From: Lachnospiraceae bacterium
GTDB taxonomy: Bacteria > Bacillota > Clostridia > Lachnospirales > Lachnospiraceae
NCBI GenBank assembly: GCA_017558145.1
Contig: JAFYWF010000063.1
Coordinates: 23,253 to 87,252 of the forward strand
Length of the DNA: 64,000 nucleotides
Direction: 5' to 3'
The notes below the pieces were generated by a model. That model was not told where the DNA came from. It worked only from the letters and a program-made list of their open reading frames with translations, and did no database searches. A program made the translations under genes and the position numbers. Below, piece by piece: positions 54,773-63,952 of this stretch. Positions within the stretch are counted from its first letter, which is position 1. The number at the start of each line of letters is the position of its first letter.

Positions 54773-56686
54773 ATGCAACATGGTTTTGTGAAGGTGGCAG
54801 CAGCAACCCCAAGAATTAAAGTGGCAAATCCTGAATTTAATGCCCAAAGAGCATTGGATGTGATACGGAAATGTGTGGAAAAGAGGGCAAAAATTATAGT
54901 GTTGCCAGAGCTTACCTTAACGGGAGTGACAAGCAATGATTTGTTTTTGCAAGATATTCTGATTCGAGAAAGCAAAAGTGCATTGCAGTGGTTGGCTTTA
55001 GAAACAAAAGAGTTAGATGCGTTGGTATTTGTTGGCCTTCCGTGGAAAAAGGGGAATAAACTTTACAATGTAGCGGCAGTATTGAATCATGGGAAAGTGT
55101 TAGCTTTGATTCCGCAGACTAAGATTCCTAATTATGGGGATCGTGATGGGATGAGATATTTTGCACCGGCAAGCGATAAAAATGAAACAGTATCCGCTTT
55201 TGGCTACGAAATCCCTTTTGGAAACAGGATATTATTTCAGGCTGAGGATATGGAAGAATTGGTGGTAGGTTGTGAGATTGGAGAAGATTTATTTGCAATC
55301 CAGCCACCGTCTATAGGTCATGTAATGGCAGGTGCTACAATCATTACTAATTTGTACGCCGGCGGTGAAATGGTAGCAGCAGAGGAGTATCGTAAAACTG
55401 CAGTGGTGGCGACCAGTAAGCGATTGGCGTCAGGATATATTATGTCTGGTGCAGGAGAAGGAGAATCTACCCAGGATTTAGTATTTTTTGGCCACAAAAT
55501 CGTAGCGGAAAATGGGAATTTGTTGTCAGAAGGCTTTGATTATGATTGTGATATTTTGTGTCAGGATATTGATGTATTTCGATTGATACATGAGAGAGTG
55601 CGTAAAAATATCATAGAAAATGCAGATAGTAATTATCAAAAAATTGATTTTAAATTAGAAATAGAAGAATGTGTGTTGGAAAGAAAGTTTCCTCATATGC
55701 CATTTATTCCGACAGGCGAACAAGAACGAAAGAAACGTTTGTCTGATATTTTTAGGATTCAGGCCAGTGGTTTGAAAAAACGTTTGGCACATACCGGATG
55801 TGGGCATGCCATTATTGGAATTTCGGGGGGACTGGATTCTACCCTAGCGTTACTTGTAACGGCGAAAGCTTTTGATATGTTAGGTATTCCAAGAAAGCAG
55901 ATACATTCCATTACAATGCCATGTTTTGGAACTACAGATAGAACCTATGACAATGCTTGCAAGATGGCATTGGCCTTAGGAACTGTTTTAGAAGAAGTAG
56001 ATATCAAAGAGTCAGTGGATCTTCATTTTAGAGATATCAAACAAGATCGAGATAATCATAATGTGACTTATGAGAATAGTCAGGCAAGAGAACGTACTCA
56101 GGTATTAATGGATATTGCCAATAGAGAAAATGGCATGGTGATTGGAACCGGTGATATGTCAGAGTTGGCACTTGGATGGGCAACGTATAATGGTGATCAC
56201 ATGTCTATGTATGGTGTCAATGCGGGTGTGCCTAAAACCCTGGTGCGTCATTTGGTGAAATATTATGCAGATACCTGCGGGGAAGAAGAATTAAAACAAA
56301 TTCTTTTGGATGTTTTGGATACCCCGGTAAGTCCGGAACTGTTACCACCGGTAGATGGTGTTATTGCTCAGAAAACAGAAGATTTGGTAGGGCCTTACGA
56401 GTTGCATGACTTTTTCTTGTACTACATGATGCGTTTTGGTTATGAACCGGCAAAAATTTATCGTATTGCTATGATAGCATTTGCAAAGCAGTATGAAAAA
56501 GAAGTGATTTTAAAATGGTTAACCATATTTGTGCGAAGATTTTTCACACAGCAGTTCAAACGTTCCTGTTTACCAGATGGTCCGAAAGTGGGGAGTGTAT
56601 CCTTATCTCCAAGAGGGGATTTACGTATGCCTTCAGATGCTGTGGCAGACATTTGGTTACAACAATTGGAAAAATGTAAAAAATAA
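54773..56686 (+). CDS. nadE: Glutamine-dependent NAD+ synthetase
   Basis: 637 residues in two domains. The N-terminal nitrilase-type amidase (about 1-270) has the triad Glu in VLPELTLTG, Lys in QTKIPNYG and Cys in VGCEIGEDL. The C-terminal synthetase (about 320-637) has the P-loop GISGGLDSTLAL and GTGDMSELALGW. It converts nicotinate adenine dinucleotide to NAD with ammonia channelled from glutamine. SD AAAGG precedes the start. A strong hairpin follows the gene. Confidence 0.96.
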   Translation: MQHGFVKVAAATPRIKVANPEFNAQRALDVIRKCVEKRAKIIVLPELTLTGVTSNDLFLQDILIRESKSALQWLALETKELDALVFVGLPWKKGNKLYNVAAVLNHGKVLALIPQTKIPNYGDRDGMRYFAPASDKNETVSAFGYEIPFGNRILFQAEDMEELVVGCEIGEDLFAIQPPSIGHVMAGATIITNLYAGGEMVAAEEYRKTAVVATSKRLASGYIMSGAGEGESTQDLVFFGHKIVAENGNLLSEGFDYDCDILCQDIDVFRLIHERVRKNIIENADSNYQKIDFKLEIEECVLERKFPHMPFIPTGEQERKKRLSDIFRIQASGLKKRLAHTGCGHAIIGISGGLDSTLALLVTAKAFDMLGIPRKQIHSITMPCFGTTDRTYDNACKMALALGTVLEEVDIKESVDLHFRDIKQDRDNHNVTYENSQARERTQVLMDIANRENGMVIGTGDMSELALGWATYNGDHMSMYGVNAGVPKTLVRHLVKYYADTCGEEELKQILLDVLDTPVSPELLPPVDGVIAQKTEDLVGPYELHDFFLYYMMRFGYEPAKIYRIAMIAFAKQYEKEVILKWLTIFVRRFFTQQFKRSCLPDGPKVGSVSLSPRGDLRMPSDAVADIWLQQLEKCKK

Positions 56687-56696
56687 ATCGTAGACA

Positions 56697-56725
56697 CGAG
56701 GCTGTTGCTTTTTGCAACAGCCTCG
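56697..56725. terminator. Hairpin between convergent nadE and FMN_bind-like genes
   Basis: CGAGGCTGTTGC and GCAACAGCCTCG, a perfect 12-bp stem around five T. No long T run follows on either strand, so efficiency is uncertain, but the position between convergent genes fits a bidirectional terminator. Confidence 0.75.
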
Positions 56726-56754
56726 AATACATAAAGGAAAGAATAAAAAGAAAG

Positions 56755-57204
56755 TTATTCTAAAGAAGTGCTATTTTGCGGATTTTCAGCTTGTTCCAAA
56801 GAGGAAGCAATGGCATCCAAAAGAAGCAAGGAGGTATACTGGCGGTCTTCTGCATAAGAAATATTATCTAAGGATTGGGTTTCGATAATTTGAGAAGAAA
56901 GATCTTCCAAGGTAGGTTCCATTAAAGGAAACATAACGGAAACGGAGTCTTCCAAATGCTCTAAACCGATGGCAGTAATGGAGTTTTCATCTACTGTCAC
57001 TTTCACATCCATAACGGTACCGTTTAATGTAAGAGACGTGGTGTATTGCCCTGGAGTGTATTTGGAATCAGAAACCAATTCAGAGTTTTTCCCGGAAAAC
57101 ATTAAGATTATGATAACAACCAATAGAACGCCTAAAATGAGAAATAAACCGGTATAAATTAATTCTTTCATATGTAAAACTACAATTTTTGCTTTTTTGT
57201 TCAT
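56755..57204 (-). CDS. Membrane-anchored FMN_bind-like protein
   Basis: 149 residues. One TM helix (about 16-38) and an extracellular domain with the FMN_bind pattern: YTPGQYTTSLTLNGTVMDVKVTVD, ITAIGLEHLED, QIIETQSLDNISY, then helix YTSLLLLDAIASSLEQA. The SGAT(T/S) motif that binds or is flavinylated in RnfG/NqrC relatives is replaced by AEDRQYTS. It may therefore be a structural relative without flavin. SD AAAGGGGGAA on the minus strand supports the start. Confidence 0.68.
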   Translation of the reverse strand: MNKKAKIVVLHMKELIYTGLFLILGVLLVVIIILMFSGKNSELVSDSKYTPGQYTTSLTLNGTVMDVKVTVDENSITAIGLEHLEDSVSVMFPLMEPTLEDLSSQIIETQSLDNISYAEDRQYTSLLLLDAIASSLEQAENPQNSTSLE

Positions 57205-57375
57205 AACATATTCCCCCTTTGCTATATCCTACGCATAAGGAAAAGGAATTATGACAAAAACTCTGTACGGAACAAAAAAACTAGTATATGATAGAGTGAG
57301 ATGTTGTTTTTGAAATGATTTTGTACGATATAGGAACGATAGAAATATTATAAACGTTGGAAACGGAGAAGTGAA

Positions 57376-57855
57376 ATGGAACTGGAATTTGACGTAAAAG
57401 TTAACTCTAAGGTATTATATGATTATATGTTGCATCACACCTATGGCAGTTTTCAAGGTGTTTTGGGCACCGCGGTGGGAGCGTTGATGTTAGTGGGATT
57501 TGCAGTAACTGGATATGTGATTTGGTTGATTGCAGGAATTGTTCTTTTGGCATATCTTCCATGGTCGTTATTCTTAAAAAGTAAACAGCAAATGTTAAGT
57601 ACACCTGCTTTTAAAAATCCGTTGCATTATCGTATGACAGAGGAAGGTGTTGAAATTTCTCAAGGAGATGTCAAAGAATTTCAAAAATGGGAACACATGA
57701 CAAAGGCTACGTCTACCGGAAAGAGTATTATTCTTTATACATCGCCGGTGAATGCTAGCATTTTCCCAAGAGCAGACTTAAAAGAAAAAGAAGTGGCAGT
57801 GATTGAAATGATTTCGAAACATTTGCCACCACAAAAAGTGAAAATTAAAGCGTAA
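57376..57855 (+). CDS. YcxB-like membrane protein
   Basis: 159 residues. Two adjacent TM helices (about 28-45 and 48-66) and a C-terminal beta-rich region of the YcxB type (YRMTEEGVEISQGDVKEFQKWEHMTKA ... SPVNASIFPRADL). Function of the family is unknown. It precedes tsaE by 12 nt in the same direction, so it heads the tsaE-tsaB-rimI unit. Confidence 0.72.
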   Translation: MELEFDVKVNSKVLYDYMLHHTYGSFQGVLGTAVGALMLVGFAVTGYVIWLIAGIVLLAYLPWSLFLKSKQQMLSTPAFKNPLHYRMTEEGVEISQGDVKEFQKWEHMTKATSTGKSIILYTSPVNASIFPRADLKEKEVAVIEMISKHLPPQKVKIKA

Positions 57856-57867
57856 AGGGTAAAATAT

Positions 57868-58296
57868 ATGGTTTTTGAAAGTTTTAGTGAGGCGGATACG
57901 TTTGCGTTAGGAGTGAAAATCGGGAAAGAAGCAAAACCCGGAGATGTCTATACTTTATTGGGGGATTTGGGAGTAGGGAAAACAGCACTTACCAAAGGTG
58001 TGGCTGAAGGCTTAGCAATCACAGAACCAATTTCCAGCCCCACATTTACTATTGTACAGGTTTATGAAGACGGAAGAATCCCTTTTTACCACTTTGATGT
58101 ATATCGCATTGGAGATGTGGAGGAAATGGAAGAGATTGGATACGAAGATTATTTTTATGGAGAAGGCGTAACCTTTATTGAGTGGGCAAACCTGATCGAA
58201 GAAATTTTACCGGCTTCTTATCGTCAGATTGTGATTGAAAAAGATTTAGAAAAAGGGTTTGATTATCGCAAAATTACGATTGAAGAAATTGGATAA
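57868..58296 (+). CDS. tsaE: tRNA threonylcarbamoyladenosine biosynthesis ATPase TsaE
   Basis: 142 residues. Walker A GDLGVGKTALTKG (about 32-44), SSPTFTIVQVYE, and the HFDVYRIGD motif. With TsaB and TsaD it forms the complex that makes t6A37 on ANN-decoding tRNAs; TsaE supplies ATPase activity. tsaB follows after 82 nt and tsaD lies 3 kb downstream. Confidence 0.95.
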   Translation: MVFESFSEADTFALGVKIGKEAKPGDVYTLLGDLGVGKTALTKGVAEGLAITEPISSPTFTIVQVYEDGRIPFYHFDVYRIGDVEEMEEIGYEDYFYGEGVTFIEWANLIEEILPASYRQIVIEKDLEKGFDYRKITIEEIG

Positions 58297-58378
58297 AAAG
58301 AAATTGGAAAGATAGAAAAAATAGATAGCAAACAACAACGAGTTGGTTGTTATGTAAAAAACAAGGGAGAATCCAAAA

Positions 58379-59107
58379 GTGAAAATATTAGCGTTAGACA
58401 GCTCGGGGTTAGTGGCCAGTGTAGCTGTTTTGGAAGAAGATAATTGTATTGCTGAATACACTATAAATTATAAAAAAACACATTCCCAGACGTTACTGCC
58501 TATGTTGGATGAAGTAAGTCGTATGATAGAATTGGATTTAAATACCATTGATGCTATTGCAGTTGCTGCAGGGCCGGGATCCTTTACCGGATTACGTATT
58601 GGATCTGCAACAGCCAAAGGTTTAGGGCAGGCTTTGGGAAAACCATTGATTGGAATTCCTACAGTGGATGGTCTTGCTTATAATCTTTATGGAACAGATA
58701 AGCTGGTTTGTCCTTTGATGGATGCCAGAAGAAATCAAACCTATACGGGATTGTATGAATTTGTAAAAAAAGATGATAAATATGAACTAGTTGTTCTAAA
58801 AGAACAATGTGCAGTGGCATTGGACGAAATGATAGATTGTATCAATAAAATGGGAAGAGAAGTCATCTTTTTAGGAGACGGAGTTCCTGTATTCAAGACG
58901 CAATTGGAAGAAAAAGTGAAAGTGGTATTTTCGTATGCTCCGGCAAGTTGTAATCGACAGAGGGCAGCAGCTGTAGGAAGTTTGGCATTTTCTTATGCAA
59001 AAAAAGGGAGAATGGAGACCGCAGCTGAACATAATCCGGATTATTTGAGACTTTCCCAGGCGGAGAGAGAACGAAAAGAGGAAATGGAACGTGGAACTGG
59101 TAATTAA
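58379..59107 (+). CDS. tsaB: tRNA threonylcarbamoyladenosine biosynthesis protein TsaB
   Basis: 242 residues from GTG 58379 (AGGGAGA about 10 nt upstream). ASKHA-fold start ILALDSSGLVASVAVLE and the diagnostic AAGPGSFTGLRIGSATAKG (about 62-80). It is the non-catalytic partner that dimerises with TsaD. It overlaps rimI by 17 nt, so the two are coupled. Confidence 0.95.
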   Translation: MKILALDSSGLVASVAVLEEDNCIAEYTINYKKTHSQTLLPMLDEVSRMIELDLNTIDAIAVAAGPGSFTGLRIGSATAKGLGQALGKPLIGIPTVDGLAYNLYGTDKLVCPLMDARRNQTYTGLYEFVKKDDKYELVVLKEQCAVALDEMIDCINKMGREVIFLGDGVPVFKTQLEEKVKVVFSYAPASCNRQRAAAVGSLAFSYAKKGRMETAAEHNPDYLRLSQAERERKEEMERGTGN

Positions 59108-59528
59108 GCCGTTAACGGAAGAATATGTGGATCAGGTATGCGTGTTGGAGGAAGAAGCTTTTTCTATGCCCTGGCACAAAGAATCTTTTATGGAAATGAT
59201 TGAAAATGATAATGCCTGTTATCTAGTAGGTTTAATAGGAGAAGAAGTGGTTGCTTCTTGCGGTCTACGACATATTGTGGGTGAGGGAGAAATCACTAAC
59301 GTAGTAACAAAAAATACCAAGCGGGGAATGGGCATAGGAAAGCAGATGCTTTTGCAACTATTAGAAGAAGGAAGTAAAATGGGAGCAAAAGAATTTTCCT
59401 TAGAAGTAAGAGTCAGCAATGTTTCAGCCATTCATTTATATGAATCTTTGGGATTTGTAACAGAAGGCGTTCGGAAAAATTTCTATGAGTACCCAACCGA
59501 AGATGCCCTGATTATGTGGAAGCGTTAG
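59091..59528 (+). CDS. rimI: Ribosomal protein S18-alanine N-acetyltransferase
   Basis: 145 residues from GTG 59091 (AGAGG 10 nt upstream, inside tsaB). GNAT fold: EEEAFSMPWHKESF at the start, ITNVVTKNTKRGMGIGKQML acetyl-CoA loop (R-x2-G-x-G) and ALIMWKR end. The tsaB-rimI order is typical of Clostridia and Bacilli. Confidence 0.92.
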   Translation: MELVIKPLTEEYVDQVCVLEEEAFSMPWHKESFMEMIENDNACYLVGLIGEEVVASCGLRHIVGEGEITNVVTKNTKRGMGIGKQMLLQLLEEGSKMGAKEFSLEVRVSNVSAIHLYESLGFVTEGVRKNFYEYPTEDALIMWKR

Positions 59529-59669
59529 GGTTTAAGATTTAGATTAAGTGAAGAAATGGAAAATTTTGAGCTTTCAAAGATAAGAAGGCAGAGATTACCA
59601 AATACATAAGGAATGGAAAATTGTATACTTAAGGTTGACTAATGACTTGTTTAGAAAGGAAACCTATTC

Positions 59670-59924
59670 ATGAGAGTATATAGAGAAGAAGAAATTTTGG
59701 AACCGAGGCTACAAAAGGTAACTTGTAATCAATGTGGAAAAGAACTTTTAGTAGAAGAGGGAATTGTAAAAGAAGGATGCTTTGGTGTCCATTATAAGTT
59801 TGATTATTTTAGCAATAAAGATGGTTATATTTATAATCTGGACTTGTGTGAAGAGTGTTTTGATCAGTGGATTCGACAGTTTAAGGTACCGGTGCAGATA
59901 GAAGAAACCAAAGAATTTTTATAG
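59670..59924 (+). CDS. Small zinc-ribbon-like protein
   Basis: 84 residues with CNQC (C19, C22) and CEEC (C60, C63) about 40 residues apart, plus C37. It is a likely zinc-binding fold of unknown function. SD AGAAAGGAAA precedes the start. It lies between rimI and the ribonuclease Z gene. Confidence 0.75.
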   Translation: MRVYREEEILEPRLQKVTCNQCGKELLVEEGIVKEGCFGVHYKFDYFSNKDGYIYNLDLCEECFDQWIRQFKVPVQIEETKEFL

Positions 59925-59966
59925 AAGATATAGATTCATTTTTGAAAATGAAGAAAGGTTGCACAG

Positions 59967-60878
59967 ATGTTAGATGTTTGTTTGTTGGGAACCGGTGGAA
60001 TGATGCCATTACCATATCGTTGGCTCACATCCATGATGGCAAGATATAATGGGAAAAGTATATTGATTGACTGTGGAGAAGGCACTCAAATTGCTATGAA
60101 AGAAAAGGGCTGGAGTCCGAAACCTATTGATATTATATGTTTTACCCATTATCATGCGGATCATATTAGTGGTCTTCCTGGAATGTTATTAACTATGGGG
60201 AATGCGGAAAGGACAGAACCGTTGTTATTAATCGGTCCTAAAGGACTTACTAAAGTAGTAAATTCTTTACGCGTAATTGCTCCAGAGCTTCCTTTTGAAA
60301 TTATTTGTCAGGAAATTACAGAAACTACTCAGACTTTTTCTTTTGAGGGTTTTGATATTCAATGTTTTCGTGTGAATCACAATGTAGTTTGCTATGGTTA
60401 TAATATTGTGGTTCATAGAGCAGGAAAATTTGATCCTGTGAAAGCGGAGAGTTTAGGATTGGAAAAACGTTATTGGGGACGTTTGCAAAAAGGGGAAGTA
60501 GTAGAATTAGAAGGGAAAACCTACACACCGGATATGGTTATGGGAGAAGCCAGAAAAGGATTGAAGGTTACCTATTGTACAGATACCCGTCCCACAGAAA
60601 GTATTGTAACGAATGCTTATAAAGCAGATTTGTTTATTTGTGAAGGGATGTATGGAGAACCGGAAAAAAAATCAAAAGCAAAAGAATATAAACATATGAC
60701 CTTTTATGAAGCAGCAGAGATGGCTTCCAGAGCAGAAGTGGAACAGATGTGGCTGACACATTATAGTCCATCATTGATTCGTCCGGAAGAATATATGAAA
60801 GATGTAAAAGCTATTTTTGCCAATTCCAGAGCAGCTAAAGATGGTGTGAGTGTGGAATTGAAATTTGAAGAAGATTAA
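59967..60878 (+). CDS. rnz: Ribonuclease Z (metallo-beta-lactamase fold)
   Basis: 303 residues. GTGGMMPLP at the start, zinc motif FTHYHADHISGLPGM (about 61-75), VNHNVVCYGY, CTDTRPTE and a late HYSPS. The fold matches tRNase Z, which removes 3' trailers from tRNA precursors. The long arm is shaped differently from that of E. coli, so a related MBL nuclease is possible. Confidence 0.87.
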   Translation: MLDVCLLGTGGMMPLPYRWLTSMMARYNGKSILIDCGEGTQIAMKEKGWSPKPIDIICFTHYHADHISGLPGMLLTMGNAERTEPLLLIGPKGLTKVVNSLRVIAPELPFEIICQEITETTQTFSFEGFDIQCFRVNHNVVCYGYNIVVHRAGKFDPVKAESLGLEKRYWGRLQKGEVVELEGKTYTPDMVMGEARKGLKVTYCTDTRPTESIVTNAYKADLFICEGMYGEPEKKSKAKEYKHMTFYEAAEMASRAEVEQMWLTHYSPSLIRPEEYMKDVKAIFANSRAAKDGVSVELKFEED

Positions 60879-60917
60879 AAATATAAAAGATATGCAAGGA
60901 AGAGAAGGGAGAAAAGA

Positions 60918-61523
60918 ATGAAGCGATTTAAAACTCCAAGAGGTGCCTTTTTCTTATTTTTAGCCATTGCCTGTGTGCTTTTGGCATACTATATGATCAA
61001 TCTTAAGATTGAAAAGAGTAAACCGGAAGATTATGTGCAGCTAACCAAGGTGCAGGAAGTATTATCTAGAAATTTACAAACGAATTATCCACAGACACCC
61101 AAAGAAGTAATTAAGTATTATAGTGAAATTACAACGTGCTTTTATAACGAAGAGCACACGGAAGAAGAGTTATTGGCTTTGGCTGATAAGGCAAGTGAAT
61201 TATATGATTATGATTTGGTAAATAATAAAACGGTGGAAGAATATTATAGAGACTTGAGAAGTGAAATAGAGGATTTTAAAGGAAAGAAGTATCATATTTC
61301 TTCTTATAGTACATCTTCCAGTACAGATGTGTATTATTTTACAGAGGATGGCCATGATTTTGCCAGATTGTATTGTACCTATAATGTACGTATGGGAACG
61401 GTCAAGCAACCAATTGAAGAAGTTTTTTTGTTACGTATGGATTTAGAAGGCCATTGGAAAATTTATGGTTGGGATTTGTCCCAAAATCATCAAAAGCTTC
61501 TTGAAGGGGAAACACAGGAATAA
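60918..61523 (+). CDS. Membrane-anchored protein of unknown function
   Basis: 201 residues. One TM helix (about 10-27) after a basic start, then an extracellular helical region (about 38-115) and a beta-rich end (YHISSYSTSSSTDVYYF ... YCTYNVRMGTV) resembling NTF2-like or DUF6715-type folds. SD GGGAGAAAA. It lies between rnz and tsaD in the same direction. No catalytic motif was seen. Confidence 0.65.
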   Translation: MKRFKTPRGAFFLFLAIACVLLAYYMINLKIEKSKPEDYVQLTKVQEVLSRNLQTNYPQTPKEVIKYYSEITTCFYNEEHTEEELLALADKASELYDYDLVNNKTVEEYYRDLRSEIEDFKGKKYHISSYSTSSSTDVYYFTEDGHDFARLYCTYNVRMGTVKQPIEEVFLLRMDLEGHWKIYGWDLSQNHQKLLEGETQE

Positions 61524-61602
61524 GATTGGAAATTGTTAGTGAAAAAGAAATAATTAGATAATCTAATTTTATCCAGGATAAAAACGAATGAATGGAGAAA
61601 AC

Positions 61603-62631
61603 ATGGAACAAAAAGATGTGTATATCTTAGCAATAGAAAGCTCCTGCGATGAAACTGCAGCAGCAGTGGTTAAAAACGGGAGAGAAGTTTTATCAAATGT
61701 AATTTCTTCTCAAATTGCATTGCATACACTTTATGGTGGTGTGGTGCCGGAAATTGCATCAAGAAAACATATTGAAAAAATAAACCAGGTGATAGAACAG
61801 GCTTTGGAAGAAGCAAAAGTTACTTTTGACAATATAGATGCCATTGCAGTCACCTATGGTCCGGGACTGGTTGGTGCTTTATTGGTAGGAGTGTCTGCAG
61901 CTAAGGCTTTGTCTTTTGCGTTAAAAAAACCATTAATTGGTGTGCATCATATTGAAGGACACATTAGTGCTAACTATATTGAAAATAAAGAGTTGAAGCC
62001 ACCTTTTATTTGTCTTGTGGTTTCCGGTGGTCACTCTCACTTGGTAAAAGTGAAAGATTATGGTGAATATGAAATACTGGGAAGAACCAGAGATGATGCT
62101 GCGGGAGAAGCTTTTGATAAAGTGGCCAGAGCAATTGGATTAGGATATCCTGGCGGACCTAAGATTGATAAAGTGTCTAGAGAGGGAAATCCGGATGCTA
62201 TCCGTTTCCCTAGAGCTAAAGTTGGAGAAAGTGAATACGATTTTAGCTTTAGTGGGTTGAAATCTGCAGTATTAAATTATTTGAATTCTTGTCAGATGAA
62301 GGGAGAAGAAGTGAATCAAGCTGATGTAGCAGCTTCTTTTCAAAAAGCGGTAGTTGATGTTTTGGTAGATCATTCTGTAAATGCAGTAAAGAAATATGGT
62401 TTTTCAACTTTTGCAATTGCAGGAGGTGTTGCGTCCAATTCACATTTAAGAGAAGCATTGGAAGTTGCATGCAAAGAAAATGGTATTGATTTTTATCATC
62501 CATCACCTGTGTATTGTACCGATAATGCAGCAATGATTGGAGTAGCTGCGTATTATGAATATATCAAAGGGGTTCGGCATGGATATGATTTGAATGCCGT
62601 ACCCAATTTGAAATTGGGAGAGAGAATTTAG
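61603..62631 (+). CDS. tsaD: tRNA N6-adenosine threonylcarbamoyltransferase TsaD
   Basis: 342 residues from ATG 61603 (TGGAGA upstream); an ATG at 61588 overlaps that region. [16 protein letters not shown] start, metal-binding HHIEGH (H-x3-H), [10 protein letters not shown] and a C-terminal AIAGGVASN. It transfers threonylcarbamoyl to A37 of tRNA. A terminator-like hairpin follows. Confidence 0.97.
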   Translation: MEQKDVYILAIESSCDETAAAVVKNGREVLSNVISSQIALHTLYGGVVPEIASRKHIEKINQVIEQALEEAKVTFDNIDAIAVTYGPGLVGALLVGVSAAKALSFALKKPLIGVHHIEGHISANYIENKELKPPFICLVVSGGHSHLVKVKDYGEYEILGRTRDDAAGEAFDKVARAIGLGYPGGPKIDKVSREGNPDAIRFPRAKVGESEYDFSFSGLKSAVLNYLNSCQMKGEEVNQADVAASFQKAVVDVLVDHSVNAVKKYGFSTFAIAGGVASNSHLREALEVACKENGIDFYHPSPVYCTDNAAMIGVAAYYEYIKGVRHGYDLNAVPNLKLGERI

Positions 62632-62639
62632 TATGATAG

Positions 62640-62679
62640 AGTAAGTGTTGTAGGTGAAATTGCAGCACTTACTTTTTCT
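62640..62679 (+). terminator. Intrinsic terminator after tsaD
   Basis: AGTAAGTGTTG (62640-62650) pairs with CAGCACTTACT (62663-62673) with one G-U, followed by TTTTCTT. Confidence 0.75.
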
Positions 62680-62701
62680 TCAATTTACTATGGAGGACGA
62701 T

Positions 62702-63412
62702 ATGGGAATAGAAAAAATTGCAGCAGTATGTTTGGCGGCAGGTCAAGGTAAAAGAATGCAAAGTAATGTGCAAAAGCAATATTTATTAATTGAGGATAAA
62801 CCAGTGTTATATTATGCGTTAAAAGCCTTCCAAAATAGTCCGGTAGATGAGGTTGTGTTAGTGGTTGGTGCAGGGGAAGAGGAATATTGTGCAAAAGAAA
62901 TAGTAGAACGTTATGGTTTTACTAAAGTAAAAGCAGTAGTTGCAGGTGGAAAAGAGCGATATCATTCTGTTTTTTGCGGACTTACTGCGCTAGAAAAAGC
63001 GGATTATGTTTTAATTCATGATGGAGCAAGACCTTTTTTAACACTGGAAATTATTGAACGATGTATTGCGGGGGCAAAAGAATATCGTGCCTGTGTAGCA
63101 GGTATGCCTGTGAAAGATACGATTAAGCTGGCGGATGATGATTGCAATATAGAAAGTACACCGGAAAGAAGTAAAGTATGGCAGATTCAAACTCCACAGG
63201 CATTTTCCTACGATTTAATAAAAGAAGCGTATACTATTTTAATCAAACAGGAAGAAGAGGGGATAAGCACATCTATTCCTGTTACCGATGATGCTATGGT
63301 AGTGGAATATTTCTTAAATCAGAAAGTTCATTTGGTATATGGAAGTTATGAAAATATTAAAATAACAACACCGGAAGACATGTTGGTGGCATCTGCATTT
63401 TTAAAAAAATAA
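62702..63412 (+). CDS. ispD: 2-C-methyl-D-erythritol 4-phosphate cytidylyltransferase
   Basis: 236 residues from ATG 62702, with GGAGGA 5 nt upstream; earlier in-frame ATGs overlap the tsaD terminator or the SD. The nucleotide loop AVCLAAGQGKRMQS (about 8-21), HDGARPF, VKDTIK and TDDAMVVE are IspD signatures. MEP pathway of isoprenoid synthesis, including undecaprenyl carriers. Downstream to the tRNA promoter (63413-63536) is AT-rich and holds no other feature. Confidence 0.95.
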   Translation: MGIEKIAAVCLAAGQGKRMQSNVQKQYLLIEDKPVLYYALKAFQNSPVDEVVLVVGAGEEEYCAKEIVERYGFTKVKAVVAGGKERYHSVFCGLTALEKADYVLIHDGARPFLTLEIIERCIAGAKEYRACVAGMPVKDTIKLADDDCNIESTPERSKVWQIQTPQAFSYDLIKEAYTILIKQEEEGISTSIPVTDDAMVVEYFLNQKVHLVYGSYENIKITTPEDMLVASAFLKK

Positions 63413-63536
63413 GAATAACATTCGAAACTTATACATAAAGAAGAAGGTTTTAGAAAAGAAAAAGCTGATAAAATAGCGGGTTTTAGGGTGAAAAAAAGAC
63501 ATTAAAAAAACTTTTTAAAAAAAATAAAAAAAGATG

Positions 63537-63565
63537 TTGACAGTTAACGACATCTTTGCTAGAAT
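63537..63565 (+). promoter_or_regulatory. Strong promoter of the tRNA-Ser genes
   Basis: Consensus -35 TTGACA (63537-63542), 17-bp spacer, TAGAAT (63560-63565), 36 bp before the first tRNA. Confidence 0.85.
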
Positions 63566-63572
63566 CATTTTT

Positions 63573-63592
63573 GCGCTCGACAAAAAGAGCGC
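63573..63592 (+). other. Hairpin at the 5' end of the tRNA transcript
   Basis: GCGCTC and GAGCGC pair across an 8-nt loop just after the predicted transcription start. Probably protects or processes the tRNA precursor. Confidence 0.6.
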
Positions 63593-63601
63593 GACAAAAA
63601 T

Positions 63602-63687
63602 GGAGAGGTATCGAAGTGGTCATAACGAGGCGGTCTTGAAAACCGTTTGTCCGCAAGGGCGCGTGGGTTCGAATCCCACCCTCTCCG
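63602..63687 (+). tRNA. tRNA-Ser (UGA anticodon)
   Basis: 86-nt class II tRNA: acceptor stem GGAGAGG/CCTCTCC with discriminator G, anticodon loop CTTGAAA (anticodon 63637-63639), long variable arm (TTTGTCCGCAAGGGCGC region) and T arm GTGGG-TTCGAAT-CCCAC. CCA is not encoded. Confidence 0.96.
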
Positions 63688-63738
63688 TTATGATGAAAAT
63701 ATCATCAATTAAATATTGAATAAAATGTTCAGTGATTT

Positions 63739-63827
63739 GGAGAAGTACCCAAGAGGCTGAAGGGACACCCCTGGAAAGGGTGCAGGTCGTTAATAGCGGC
63801 GCGAGGGTTCAAATCCCTCCTTCTCCG
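63739..63827 (+). tRNA. tRNA-Ser (GGA anticodon)
   Basis: 89-nt class II tRNA: acceptor GGAGAAG/CTTCTCC, discriminator G, anticodon loop CTGGAAA (anticodon 63773-63775), long variable arm and T arm GAGGG-TTCAAAT-CCCTC. CCA is not encoded. 51 nt after the first tRNA-Ser, with no promoter between. Confidence 0.96.
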
Positions 63828-63848
63828 TTCGAAAACAAAGTTTTCGAA
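63828..63848 (+). other. Hairpin after the tRNA pair
   Basis: TTCGAAAAC and GTTTTCGAA form a perfect 9-bp stem around three A. No T run follows, so it is more likely a processing hairpin than a strong terminator. Confidence 0.5.
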
Positions 63849-63926
63849 TATGATAGTGAAAGCAAAACAAGCTCGTAAGTAAACTTACTCGCTTCTTGCT
63901 GGCGCAGAATAGTCCTTTGAAAATAA

Positions 63927-63952
63927 TTTTTGGAATGCAAGCATTCCAAAAA
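63927..63952 (+). other. 12-bp hairpin in a region resembling an rRNA operon leader
   Basis: TTTTTGGAATGC and GCATTCCAAAAA form a perfect stem with a two-base loop. Downstream, CTTGAAAATTAAACAG (near 63981-63997) is the kind of sequence found near 16S or spacer regions in Firmicutes. The window ends before any rRNA is visible. Confidence 0.4.

Noticed and set aside
63534..63719. Open frame of 61 codons on the plus strand
   Set aside because: It runs across the tRNA-Ser(UGA) gene and the tRNA promoter, with no SD. Shadow of RNA genes.
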